Source: Tetracladium setigerum
Taxonomy: Eukaryota > Ascomycota > Leotiomycetes > Helotiales
DNA: 64,000 nucleotides
Direction of reading: 5' to 3'
NCBI GenBank assembly: GCA_031472005.1
Contig: PZJY01000008.1
Coordinates: 558,001-622,000, forward strand
In this document: piece after piece, positions 33,449-45,500 of the stretch
Layout of the letters: each line of letters opens with the position of its first letter
Numbering within the stretch: the first letter of the stretch is position 1
Position numbers and translations under genes: made by a program
Notes under the pieces: model-generated
What the model saw: the letters and a program-made list of their open reading frames with translations, nothing else
The model's database searches: none
Told to the model about the DNA's origin: nothing

Positions 33449-35866
33449 ATGTCCGAGTCCCGCGTTCTTTCACACGACGAACCAGCTCCAAAGCGCAGAC
33501 GTCGTAGGCCAGCCCTATCATGTGAGCAATGTCGAAGTCGAAAGATGAAATGTGATCGCGGAGATCCTTGCATCCGTATGTACAATCTCTACGAACGACA
33601 CGAGCACTTCTAAACTTGTCAAAGAATGCGCGAAGGCACCAAGTCGGGAATGCACTTATTCTTCCCACACCACACCCGCGGATGCTGTTATAAGCCCTGC
33701 ACACCAGCAGTCTGGTTTATTAGTTGCTCCCCTATTCCTCTCGGATGACCAGCCTTCGGTACGGCAACAATCAGTGTCGTCGGCCCCTCCGCATTCCAGC
33801 CCTCAGACTTTAGTTACAGCTCCATCATGGGAACATTTTGCAGGAACGACACCGCTTCATGAAACCAGAGAGGCAAAAGAGCCTGCAGGAACTCTTTCGA
33901 AGACAAGACTATTTGGCCAGAGCCACTGGATGCATTCCTTCGGAAGAGTATGGCGACACTGGTAGTGAAAAAGGAGCAATTCTGACAACATCTAGTTTAG
34001 TACAATTGTATCGCTTCGCGACAATCCAGTCTTGAATTCTGCCTCTTTTAGGGATGAATGGTGCAAAACCGAAATTTTGGCTCTCATCCGAAGATGCAAG
34101 AGCATGGCAAAAACAGAGAAGAAGAAACTCCATGACGAATGGCTTATGACACCTGATATCAACACCCTGATCCCGCCACGGGCGATCTCTGATATCCTGA
34201 TAAAGCTGTACTTCAGCACCGGAGAGTCAATTCACAGAATCCTTCACTACCCGACTTTCCAAAGCGAGTACAGCCAATATTGGAAAGATCCATCATCAGC
34301 TAGTCAATCATTCATACTCAAGATGTTATTGACCATGGCAAACGGCGCATTGTTCTACCAGGAATCGGACGAGGACTACATTCGTTCACAGGCTAAGAAA
34401 TGGATCTTTGCAGGCCAACAGTAAGTCATTGGACAGCAAGGCTCTATTGCTTCGGTTGAGACCGCAACGTGATACACAATAGCTAATTATTTTGGAGTTG
34501 GCTCTCAAACATGCCAAGCGAGAAAAAGAGGCTCAACATCTCTGGCCTTCAGATACATTGTCTGTTAATCCTGGCTCGTCAGGCACATGGAATTGTTGGA
34601 GATCTTGCTTGGGTCTCCATAGGGACATTGATACGATCATGTCTGAATATGGGCCTCCATCGCGATCCGAAATTCTTCCCGAAAATGTCACAGATGCAAG
34701 GAGAGATAAGAAAAAGGTTGTGGGCTAGTATACTCGAGATCAATTTGCAATTGTCTCTTGACATGGGCTTGAGTCCTTTGATTTCAGGAGATGATTACGA
34801 TACTGGTCCACCTGGAAATTTTGACGATGCTGACCTTAACGACTCTCCTCGAGGCATCGTCTCTCCTAAGCCCAAACAGCAATTCACCCAGAGTAGTTTG
34901 CAAATTATTTTATGGGAATCGTTCATTCTGAGAACAAGAGTTTGCAAGGTGATCAACGATTTTCGTGGCGATGCTGCTTACGAAACTGTTCTTGAGCTGG
35001 GAGGATTGGTTACAAAGGCTTGTAAAGAGGCAGCTGCGCGGTCATATCCCGATCAAAGTGACCCTCACCAGTCGAATATCACACAACTACAGGTAAGAGA
35101 GGAACAAATAATCTTTGTTGCCAGCTATATGCTAACACATTACCGAACGCAGAGGAATTTATTAGATCTTTCCATTCGTCGGTTTCTCTACCTGTTGCAC
35201 GGAACCTATTGTGTCAAAGCGCTGACAGACCCGCGCTACTATTTCTCACGCAAAGTGTGTCTGGATTCTGCCGTTATCTTCTGTACCTACCCAAGTCACG
35301 AGGACGGAAGTCTGGCCGTGGCTCTTGACCAACTCCCACGTGACCACTATACAATTCTCAAGATTTACTCTGCCGACTTTTTCAAACGCGTCATGATTCA
35401 CAGCGCCATGACAATCTTCCACGATTTACTCCAACAGATCGAAGACGAAGCCGACTCTCCAAGCGCAATAAAAGAACAAGGGAAGCGTTCTCGCCAGCCA
35501 TTGCAAGCCATTCTCGCAGAAATCACGGAACTAGTTGAGTTTCGGATACCAGCGAACGTTAGTAACGTCAAATGTCACATATTGTTGAAAGCCATCAAAG
35601 GGCAGCTAGAATCATTAGAGCAAGGGAGATTGCCGGAACTTGGCGCACTAGAGGGTGCGCGCAAGAGCTCAAGACTGTGTCTCGGTATCTTGGATGCGAT
35701 GAGTGCGGCCGTACCCAAGGATAGAATTCCGACAACTGTTCAAGATATGCCAACGCCTTCATCAGATACTACGTTGGGTCAACTGGTCGCGGATGAATGG
35801 ACTGTTGACTGGGAAGGTTCTGATTCTTGGCTTTTTACTGGCTGGGAAGAAGACAGGAGTTGGTAG
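33449..35866 (+). CDS. Zn2Cys6 transcription factor with fungal-specific TF domain
   Basis: Exons are 33449-33575, 33625-33947, 33996-34420, 34498-35092 and 35153-35866, 727 aa, all in phase. The zinc cluster CEQCRSRKMKCDRGDPC followed by Cys-x6-Cys lies near residues 25-50, after a basic RRRRR stretch, and is split by intron 1. The middle homology region (fungal_trans type) has the typical WLSNMPSEKKRLN segment and MGLHRD. The last intron (35093-35152, 60 nt) is a multiple of three, but has GTAAG, CTAAC and CGCAG, so I splice it. It should be a nuclear regulator. Its divergent placement next to the MFS transporter suggests it controls that gene, which is inference. Confidence 0.9.
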
Positions 35867-38088
35867 GCGCGATATCTCCCCATCGCAACCAATTCTACCA
35901 ATATCCAAGATATCGACACTTCCAGATTGTATCAATTTTACGTCTGGGAGTTTGATTGACTCAAGGGGTTCCTTACCTACGGACTGCCGTGGTTTTCCCA
36001 TCCTGAACAGGCAACTCGACCGACTTTCACCAACAATCTTCTCCTGGCGATTTGAAATTCAATCCTCTGTTTAAAAATTACCAGATTAAGCTACCCTGGT
36101 CCCTCGCCTCCGAGTTGGCTCAGTATTCGGAAGATACAGTACCGTTGACGGCGTCCATCTCCACTTGTGGCAACCAACACTTCGAAAGATTTGTTGCATA
36201 TCGCAACCGAAGTTAAAAATAGTAGATTTCCCAAGAACTTGGTTGTCAATCCATTCAGAATGAATTTCTTCCTCTCAAATCGGATCAATTTGCGGAGAAG
36301 ACGAGCAGTTGCGGACTTAGATTGCTAGTAAGTTTTCTAGACACCTCGGCGCAAGTGGCTTAGTTTTTGCATCGCTAACTTTTGCACAAAGAATAAAGAT
36401 AAGTATTGTGATTATTAAACAGATCGATTAGTCACACAATGCAAAATCAAAAGTCTAATCTTTCTACTGTATTATCCTTTGCCGCTCCAAGGTCACAGCG
36501 CTTAATTTACCCCACAATCTTTCCCGCACACCTCAACTTCTTCGTCACTCTTTCAAAACTGCAACCTTCCACATTCCGTCGCTTCCTGAATAATTCCATT
36601 TTGTTGCACGTCGCTTTTTTAACCTAAAAATATCTCCTGCAAATGGAGGAGCTTCGATCTGACGAGGAGCGTGTTGCAGTCACGCTTGCTGGCGGCTAGT
36701 CTCATGCGCGTTACCTAGGATGTTGGGGGACTTCACCGCCTCATATGAGTTCTTATTTGTCCGCTTTTCATATTATTTAAGTGTTATCATCTCCTATATG
36801 GCTCAGTTTGTGCAAAACTTTGTATTCAGAGAATTGTTCTATTGTTTTCACGAAAGCGGTTCAATTCAATAGAGCCTCACCGAGCTAGACCCCATCATGA
36901 AAGCCAAACAAGCGATCTCCAACCTCAAAGAATATCAAGCGCTTATGTGACCTATAGCCGGTAATTTATTTTCCGAGTGGATGGATCATGACTCTCGCTT
37001 CTCTTGTTTCCTGGTAATGTGTTGTTTCGAGTTTGGATTTGTACAGTTGAGTGATTGGCGGGGAAGATTGGGCGGCTAGTGGAATTTTGGTGTGAAAACT
37101 TGGAATTTGTTTGCAATTATGGGAGGTCCGATCGTTTTGCGATGATGAGTTTTGACTGTGTGAGTATAAATTACGACGATCAAAGTTAGAGGAGTTGAAG
37201 TGCGCATTCATTCTGATTCTTGCTCATTTCTGGGATAGATACACACGACACACGTAACACACGTGATTTGAGCTTTATCCCCGGCACTTGGTCAAAATAA
37301 TTGAATGGAGGTTCAAAGACATGAGAAATTGTGGTTCATGCATTTGAAATCAAAATGCTCGTTTGATATCTCCCCTGACTTTTGTCAAGTAACATGAGGC
37401 TGTCGCTTCAGATAGAATGACCTGCTTTTCAAGGGCGCCGACGGTTGTTTTTTCCTCGGAATCTATATCCCCAAGCACAGCAAGAAAAGCTTGACTCTAA
37501 CAAGCTAGATTCTGTGGACGGCTATTCGGCAATTTGGTTAACAGGTGCTTCGGAGATCAATGTCGCGATCTCCAAAATAACCTCAGCCATGTCATGTCAA
37601 CCTCCTGCTTGTGGTTAGAAGCCGGCGAAGCTCCATACAGCTGGAATTAAGCTTCAGCTACCTCCGTACCATTCTGATAGCGTATTGCTAGTGTAGCCGG
37701 GGCTGAGTAGTAGTGTCTGTACGGAGTACTGCAGCACCCTATTTGAGCCAGTCTTATCGTCCAAAAGAGGCAGGTGACCTCGAATTTATCCGCTTCCCCT
37801 GTTATTTCAACGTCAATCTCGGCATGGGAGCCAATAGAAAGGCACCAATGGTATTTATTCCATAGAACTCGGGCTGCCAACATCTTGGCTGGTCAAACGT
37901 GTGGACTTCTCGTATCCATGGACGACTGCTGTCAAAGATGAATAAAACAAAGCACTACAGTACCTATTTTTTTTTTTTAACGCGCAACATCATACAATCT
38001 TATATTCACGAATCATAGAGTGACTGGAGTCTGTCCGACTTCAGCATTCTTCACGAGGAATAATTGCTAGCCTCTACTACTCAAAGTC
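35867..38088. other. Intergenic region
   Basis: 2.2 kb without a gene I can support. Open frames are under 85 codons. A T-run of about 11 occurs near 37968. Confidence 0.55.
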
Positions 38089-39202
38089 ATGGCGACCTTA
38101 ACATCCACTCCACTTTCAACATCAACCCACAAATTCGTCGCCCTCACTACACCCTATGCTCAACCATCCTACTGCGAAAGCATACGCGACTTCAAATCCA
38201 TTTACATGTACGTGGACGATTCCGATCGTAGGACTAGCATATTGTGGCCAGTCGCTGTCATCGCCTCGCCAATCTTCCATCCCCAATTCAGTGGTTGCCA
38301 ACCGCAAGGATGGGAGACACCTGGAGGTTGGCGGATAGCAGGACGTCTACTTCCTCCACTCTTCTTTAGTCCCGGTGTATGTCCGAGAGATTGGGTCACG
38401 CATTCAATCTCTGTCGTCACAAAAAGTTATGCGCTTTGGAGTACAACGGGGATTTACACTCACGCATGTTGTTGCAAAAGGTAGATAAATACAGAATACC
38501 AATTCTCCCCTATCGCATGTCAAATTTTCCAGGGTATTTATTTACTCATATATTGCTAGTGGCTATGAATATCGTTCAGACGGTACTTTTCTTCCTTGGA
38601 AATCTATGGGGCAATACTGTATATCAACATTCAAACCACAAGATAGTCAGACGCACACAGCAACGGTCACAGACGACTATGTTTCTTCAATAGTTCAAGT
38701 GACAACGGTCAAGGCTGGGATACTCATCCATGCGGCGTTTAGTATCGAATGGGAAGAATCCGACATTCCGAGCCTCACGCCCCGCCCAGAACCTGTCATC
38801 ACGCCTTCAGTATATTCTTCCTCATCACGCAGTGCATCATCCAGTACAAGACCCACATTCACTTCCACCCCCGGCAGCAGTTCGAGTGGTGATGGAGGAC
38901 GATCGCTAAAGTTGTTTCTCATGATTGGTATACCTCTAATCGTCGTGTTATTTTTTCTAGGCTGTTGCTTTGGCTATGGTCTAAAGAAGAAGCGCAGAAC
39001 GGAAAAGGCAGCGCAGGAAGCTGATGGCATTATGTTGAGGCGCATCCAGCAGCAAACTGGGGCTGTTGGTTCGCCCGATATTGCGGGGGAAAGGAGAGAA
39101 AATGCTGGGTTGCCTGCTTATGGAGCGAGGAGTTCGGATGTGGTTGTGCCTCCTACGGTTCCACCGGTGAATGAGGCACCGCCGCCATATAAACCTGCTT
39201 GA
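38089..39202 (+). CDS. Single-pass membrane protein with Cys-containing ectodomain and Ser/Thr-rich stalk
   Basis: Two exons, 38089-38480 and 38560-39202, 344 aa. The junction is in phase and completes a Cys-rich stretch (ACCCKSGYEYRSDGTFLPW). The ectodomain has a PGVCPRDW segment and scattered cysteines typical of a common, unnamed Leotiomycete/Sordariomycete family. A Ser/Thr/Pro-rich stalk follows, then one membrane helix (LFLMIGIPLIVVLFFLGCCF), a KKKRR stop-transfer motif and a cytoplasmic tail with a proline-rich end (APPPYKP). There is no clear N-terminal signal peptide. The layout resembles wall-stress sensors of the Mid2/WSC type, but the ectodomain is different. The function is unknown. 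Confidence 0.78.
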
Positions 39203-40874
39203 TTGGATTGAGAGACTCTTTGGAGATGTAAAACTTTTAAGATTTTGGTGAGATGGAAGTAGTGGAATAGCTCTGAATGGGGAGATCGTACAAGAGAGCT
39301 AGTTGAGCGGATTCGGAATATAAGGGGATGGTCTAATGTGCAATCTTCAATACATTCGTCAATGTTGTTCGACAGAAAACAACGCATAAATGAAGGGATG
39401 TCAAGGATATGTGAATATAATCAAACGTTGAGGTTTCTCCTTCATTTGATCTACCATGCTTTGCAGCCTTACGTCTATCTGTATTTAGCCAAAAACCTAA
39501 TTTGCACCTACCACACAACCAGAACAACAACCAGGACGAGAACCGGAGTAGTATAACCTCCCCTGAAACTCGAAAACAAATCCTTGGCGATTATTCTTTA
39601 CCTTTCGACATTAACAAAGAATATTTTTGACTCTTTCCCCGCAATTTTATTCAAAGACAAGCACGCGGTCCATCTTCCCCATATCCCGCCTTGACATTCT
39701 CCAATCAAATCATTGGTACTGTAACATCTCTCGTACAGTATGCAGGCAATTCATCCGGCCCCTGCAACCCATCCATCACTTGCAGTTCTCTTCATCACCT
39801 CCATTAATACCCCGCCGAGACCTCTTTCACTCCACATTAACACCATCCAGCGTACTTAGAAAATCAACTTAGAATCTGCTTAAACTCACCACAACACCAC
39901 GACTTAACCGAAGCCAAAGAACTTCAAAGACCTATAGGTTGTCGACTATCGTAAGACTTCGAAGTCATGACATCGGATACCGCAACAAACACATCACCAA
40001 CCACACCCGTCAACTCACATCCAGAAACATCATCACCATCATCAATCTCATATATATCCCTCCTATCTTTCTTCCCAACAGACACAGATATCACAACCAC
40101 AACCAACCCCTCACAAAACACCCCTGCTTTCATCCCATCCTTACTTCCCACCACTTCATCATCACAACATAATGGCACATTCATGTCACCATCAGCATTT
40201 TACTTTCTCGTAGCTGGTATACCGATTCTTTTCGTCGCTGGGTTGTATTGTGTGGTGTTTGTGCTTGTAGTGTAAGGAGGGGAATCGGAAGGAGAAGGAG
40301 AGGGAGAGTAATCAGGGTGGTGGGAGGGATGGGATTGTGGGAGGTGTTGGGGTGTAGGAGATGACAAGAATGTAAAACATGGGCTGGGTAGGGTGACGAG
40401 GACTTATTATGGGCGGGAGTTAGATGGGAGAGTTAAGTGATGGGGAGGGGTGGGGGGTGGGAATTGGGAATTGGGAATTTAAAGGTGTAGATAGGATTTG
40501 TATGTAAGATTAGTGCAATGAAGAGTTCTGGGGAAGAAGTTAGACACAAGATGCAAGATTTTCAAGGTACTGACTTGGAAAATGGAATTGAAGAAGCTTT
40601 TCTAATATAATAAAATTCAATTCCTTGTTTCAGTAGCAAAGAGCAATCAGAACCAGCAAAGCTGCTTCTATGACTTGTTAATAAGATGCTGCCTGCCAAA
40701 GGAAATGCAAATTCGCAACCTAGGGTATTTCTATAAATGTATCCGCAAGCCTCTAACAATATATAGCCAGTCCACACTCGCATAGACCCATTCCCTCATC
40801 CATTCATCATCATTCGTCATCATAATCATAAGTTCATAATCTCATAACCTCATAACCTCATAAACATATCGTCC
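39203..40874. other. Convergent intergenic region
   Basis: Between the membrane-protein gene (+) and the end of the RdRP gene (-). It holds one possible small gene (39967-40275), a G-rich purine tract at 40275-40480 and short CATAACCT repeats near 40835-40865. Confidence 0.5.
39967..40275 (+). CDS. Possible small Ser/Thr-rich protein with one membrane helix
   Basis: An open frame of 102 aa. It is Thr/Ser/Pro-rich, with one sequon (NGT), and ends in a hydrophobic helix (FYFLVAGIPILFVAGLYCVV). The layout echoes the membrane protein at 38089-39202, and the frame may be a decayed or truncated relative. Low complexity and lack of introns make it uncertain. Confidence 0.3.
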   Translation: MTSDTATNTSPTTPVNSHPETSSPSSISYISLLSFFPTDTDITTTTNPSQNTPAFIPSLLPTTSSSQHNGTFMSPSAFYFLVAGIPILFVAGLYCVVFVLVV

Positions 40875-42379
40875 TCATTGAAGTACCTCCAACCCTCCAA
40901 AAAACATTTTCACCTGCTTCAGACAAACCGCAGCGGCCAAGTACTTGAAACTCAGCAACTGCTCCTTTCTCTTCACTGTATTTCGATCGAGACTGACAGC
41001 CAGGCACGCAATACTCCTCTCGAGCGCCTCGCTAGAATATTCAGCGCCATCTTTCAGAATAACGTTGACGATGAAATGGTTGTTGTCGTCAACACGTTCT
41101 TTCATCTTGGTAGAGGTATCGTGTTGGATACGGTTTTGAGCTCCTGTTTTGCCAAGGATATTGCCGACGAAAGCTTCGAGTTCGGAGAGGGGGCGGATGG
41201 GGTTGTCGCTGTAGTTTATCATCACGCTCCAGAGACTATTTTCGTACCTAGATAGTAGCGTTAGGTAACGACTTTACATTTTAAAGAGAAATACAAACAT
41301 GTCTCGAACATCGACTGCCCACTCTCGCAGATGCTCCCATTGAATGAGCTTACAATCTCTCTGCACCCAATCCCAGATGTTGTTGACGATAGTTGATTGA
41401 CTTGATATTCCGGCTTCTCGGTGTTGAATGGCTGCGAAAATCTCTCGTTCGTCGATGGCTCGGTAAAGCTTCCCAAGAACCTTCTGGCTTTCGTAATATC
41501 GGTAACGAGGCATATCATCATCTTCGTCCGGTTGGTCTTGGGGGTCAAGCTCGACAGAATCAACGAGTGATGTGCCCTCCAACTTTTCAACGAAAACGTA
41601 TGGTCCTGGTGCTTCGAAGTCTGGTCGGAACTTTGGTCTGCGGGGAAATCTGGTCATGTCAACCTGAAGTGAGAAGTCAGTTATTGCTCAGACAACTGTT
41701 CTTGACCTTGGATTTGGTTTCTCAACCTGGATGGAGCAGCAATTTGTGTTGGGACGTGGTTTGGTGCCTTGGTAATCATTGCAATCATAAAATCTGAACA
41801 AAGGGGCGAATGCAACTCACAGGAATACCGGTCTTTGAAAAGTCGACAGCAGTAGAATGCATCTCCGCAAGTAGCTGGCAACTCGGGTGGAGAGTTCCTT
41901 CGGCTTCGACGTCTGCCAATACACGATGAGCAACTGCAATCTGGCCAAGCTGATCCGATTCCATAAATTTGATGAAGAAGTCTGTCATATCAGTTCTTTC
42001 CACCGCCCTACCAATATCAACTGGTTTTTGCCGCGTGTAATCGGCAGGAGAGAAAAACCTTTCTGGTGTCGCGGCTTCATCAAAGATGATGCAAAACCGA
42101 TCTCCATCTAAGTCCCCGCCACTGAGCTGACTCGGAAGATCACGAGCTCCTTTTTGACTGAATACAATACAATTAGAGAGACTCAACAGTGGCGATCCAC
42201 CTGGCGGCCGAACAGCGTTGGCAAGTTGTACATCACCAGGGTGCAGAGCAGGTGATCGGCTGACAATGAGCTCATCTCCTGTGATGATTCGAGCTTTCCC
42301 CTCAACAGTCACAGTACAAAAGATCTCCCCTTCCTCCAGTAGCCCTGTTTCATCCATGATTCCATGAAGATGCCAGCCC
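40875..42379 (-). pseudogene. RNA-dependent RNA polymerase, 3' part (interrupted gene)
   Basis: C-terminal half of a eukaryotic cellular RdRP. Exons here are 41821-42379 (continuation of the exon broken by the retrotransposon), 41299-41663 and 40875-41247. The catalytic loop SGGDLDGDRFC lies at about 42098-42125; its three Asp bind metal. After it come the helical segments and a C-terminal basic region. Introns of 157 and 51 nt have good GT/AG ends. Removing the element and one copy of the AGCCC duplication joins this to the 5' part exactly in frame (KG then WHLHG). The whole gene would code for about 1212 aa. Family role: making double-stranded RNA for small-RNA silencing of repeats. Here the catalytic part is separated from its promoter. 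Confidence 0.9.
42375..42379. repeat. Target-site duplication, copy 1 (AGCCC)
   Basis: AGCCC next to the LTR end at 42380, identical to 49394-49398. Five bases is the usual Ty1/copia length. Confidence 0.95.
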
Positions 42380-42566
42380 TGTTGAAGTTGTAAAGTCTTG
42401 ATTGAGTTATCGACTGTCTCTCTAGAGGAGTCCTACCGACTCTATATAGAGATATTCATAAAGAATACTTCTAAGACTAAAAACATCTAGATATAACAAA
42501 GGAGATAAAGGACTCTTAGATACCTTTATCTTATAATAAAGGATTCTGCCGAAAGCAGATTCAACA
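42380..42566 (-). repeat. 3' LTR of the copia element
   Basis: 187 bp, with TGTTGAA/TTCAACA terminal inverted ends. It contains a CTCTATATAGAG palindrome that could act as TATA element. In element sense its first bases (TGTTGA) supply the last Cys codon and the stop of gag-pol. Confidence 0.95.
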
Positions 42567-45500
42567 CTCCCCTGAGTCCTGATTCTCCTCTATTTCGCAG
42601 ATGTTCCTAACTCCAATTTTCTTTCTCAGTTCCTCAAATCTTGGCCTCGGCAATCCTTTCGTCAATATATCCGCAATGTTGTTTTGTGTATCGACTCGCT
42701 GGAGAGCGATTGTTCCTGCCTCCACTTGCTCTCGAATGAAATGGTGGCGAATTGCAATGTGTTTCGTCCTTGCATGAAAACCGGGATTTTTCATTAGTTT
42801 CATGGCCGAGTTGTTGTCGATCTCAATCGTGATTGTTTTGATGTCGTTTCCTGTAGGACTGATGTTGTATGTGCCAACGATTTCCTTCATCAGTTGCCTC
42901 AGCCACATAGCTTCTTTCGCCGCTTCACTTCCTGCCACATATTCTGCTTGACAACTGGAAGTTGACACTGAGCTCTGCCTTTTCGAACTCCATGAGATAG
43001 GACCTCCTGCCATCATGAAAATCCATCCAGTAGTTGATCGATAGGTGTCCAGACATCCACCATAGTCACTATCAACCATACCACTTATGCCCTGCAGCGT
43101 TCTCCTGTCGAATTCGATACCAAGGTGTGTCGATCCTTTGAGATATCCAAAGAGCCACTCAAGTCCTTCCATGTGATCTACTGATGGATTCGACATATAT
43201 CTTGACCATTTTCCAATTACAAAACTGATCTCTGGTCTCGTGATTGTAGAGAGGTAGATAGTCTTGCCCACCATTTCTTGATATCTTTTGAGGAAGTCCT
43301 TGGATGCAGGTTTGCCCTTGTTTGCCATATACTTCCTGCTTGGATCGATCGGTGTGCGTCTGGTAGGAATATCATTGAGTCCGAAATGATTTAACATTTG
43401 TTGAATGTATGTTGCTTGATGAAGAATAATCGAATTCTCAGTGATCTTTACCTGCATACCAAGAAAGTATTCACATTTCCCCATATCTGTCATTTGGAAT
43501 AGGGTTTTGAATTCTCCTTTGGCCTTGATTATTTCTTTTTCTTGAGGTCCAAAGACAAGAATATCATCCACCCATATCGCAAGAATGAGTGACTTGTCTG
43601 GGTGTTTGAAGACTGCAGGATCTGATTCAAGTTGTGACCATCCAAGTTTGCGCGCAGCTTCCTTGAACACTTTGTTCCATTGCCTTGGTGCTTGTTTCAA
43701 TCCATACAGTGCTTTACGCAGTTGAAGCACCTTTCCATCCTTCTCTGGGTACCCTTCTGGCGGTTCTACAAAGATTATCTCCTCAATGTTTCCATGTAGG
43801 AAAGCTGTCTTGACATCGAGTTGATGGCAATGCCATCCATAAGTGACGGACAGAGCGAAGAGTATTCGGTATGATGTATGCTTGACAACGCTCGCGAATG
43901 TTTCTTCAAAATCAATGCCGTGAATTTGTTGAAAACCTCTGGCTACAAAACGAGCTTTGTATCTGTTGACTTGACCATCTGCTCCCAGCTTGCGTTTGTA
44001 AACCCATTTGCCAGTGAGTATGTGTTGTGTAGGGTGTCTCTCCACAACATCCCATGTTTTGTTAAGTATCAAACTCTGGTATTCATCCTGCTCGGCAGCT
44101 TTCCACTTCTCCGCGTCCAATGAACTCATAGCCTCCTTTCTTGTACTCGGATCTGGGTTCGTGGCCAGATTGGTAATGGAACAATTCAACGAATTCAGCT
44201 GATCAGCATATCTTTGCCAGGTATCTGATTCATGTCGTCCTTCCGTGATATCTCCAGTGAGATTCGCTTTATCGGTGACATTATTGTCAGGCAGAGAGTA
44301 AAAGGATTGGTCTTCATCTTCTTCAAGAAATGATGAGTGAAATTCTCCCCATTCGTCGTCTCCCCTACTTTCTTGGTAACCTTCTCGGCTGTCGTTTTGC
44401 TGTTCTGAGTCTTGGCCATGATTTTCTTGAGCTTGAGTATCTCCCCTTGAAGACGAATCCTGTGTCGTTTGTTGTCTTTGACTTGAAGTGAGATTCCAAT
44501 TCGATTTGTTTCCCTGGTCGTTGCCTGAATCATCATCTGAATCGTCATCGTGATATTCCAAATTCTTCTCAAAGTGTGTTCGCTTTGCCTTCCGTTTTTG
44601 CTTGTTTTTGGTATTGTCATCTTGAGCGTCTTCGAGATCTCCATCCAAAACATCATCCTCTTCATTCGAGTCAACTGGCCCGCTTTCATCTTCCTTTGAT
44701 TTCGTAGTCTTCGCAGTATTATATCGATCCCTGTGTTGTTGTCGTAGCTGTTCCACATGTTCTTTGTCGTCAATTATGTATTTGATAACTTTGTTGCCTG
44801 GTTGAGAGAAATGACACCATATATTATATTTCCTGGACGTGCATGTTGTGCATGGTTTTCCTTTGCAATCTGGCTTTGGGCCTCGTCGAGTTAGGTACCA
44901 CTCCTGACATGGTATGCACACATTGTCGTCCCAGCTCTCAGCTACTTTTGCTTTCGCAGCATCACTGACAGCGTACCATTCAGCTGTACTGTCATTGATT
45001 GACCACTTACACCACTGCAATCCTTGCTTTGTACAGTGTTTGCATGGTCGCCCGTCATCGCATGTCAGATAGTTGGCTGTGCAATGGACACACTTGGCTT
45101 CTTCTGGATTCTGTTTCCGACTCAGTGGTTCCGTTCCATAGTCACATGTACTACCTGCTTCTTTGCAGTTCGTGCATGGATTGTTTAAATCGCAATTAAG
45201 TGCTCGGCTTCTGCATCGTCTGCATCGTATTGCTTTTGGTTGTATGTATCTCTCCGGAGCATTTTGCGGTTCGCAGATTCGACCTATGGTTTTACATACC
45301 GTACACCTGTCCTCAAATGGAGGGTTTCCATCACAGACTGCGCCTGTCTTGAAACATGCCTTGCATTTCTCATCCTTGTTCTGTGGCTTCCGCTTCCCAT
45401 CTACACCTTGTGGATAACAGAGGCTTCCGTTCTTCGTGCACGACGTACATCTTTCATTGAATGGGTACATTCCGTCGCAGTGCAGTTTGCGATCGAGACA

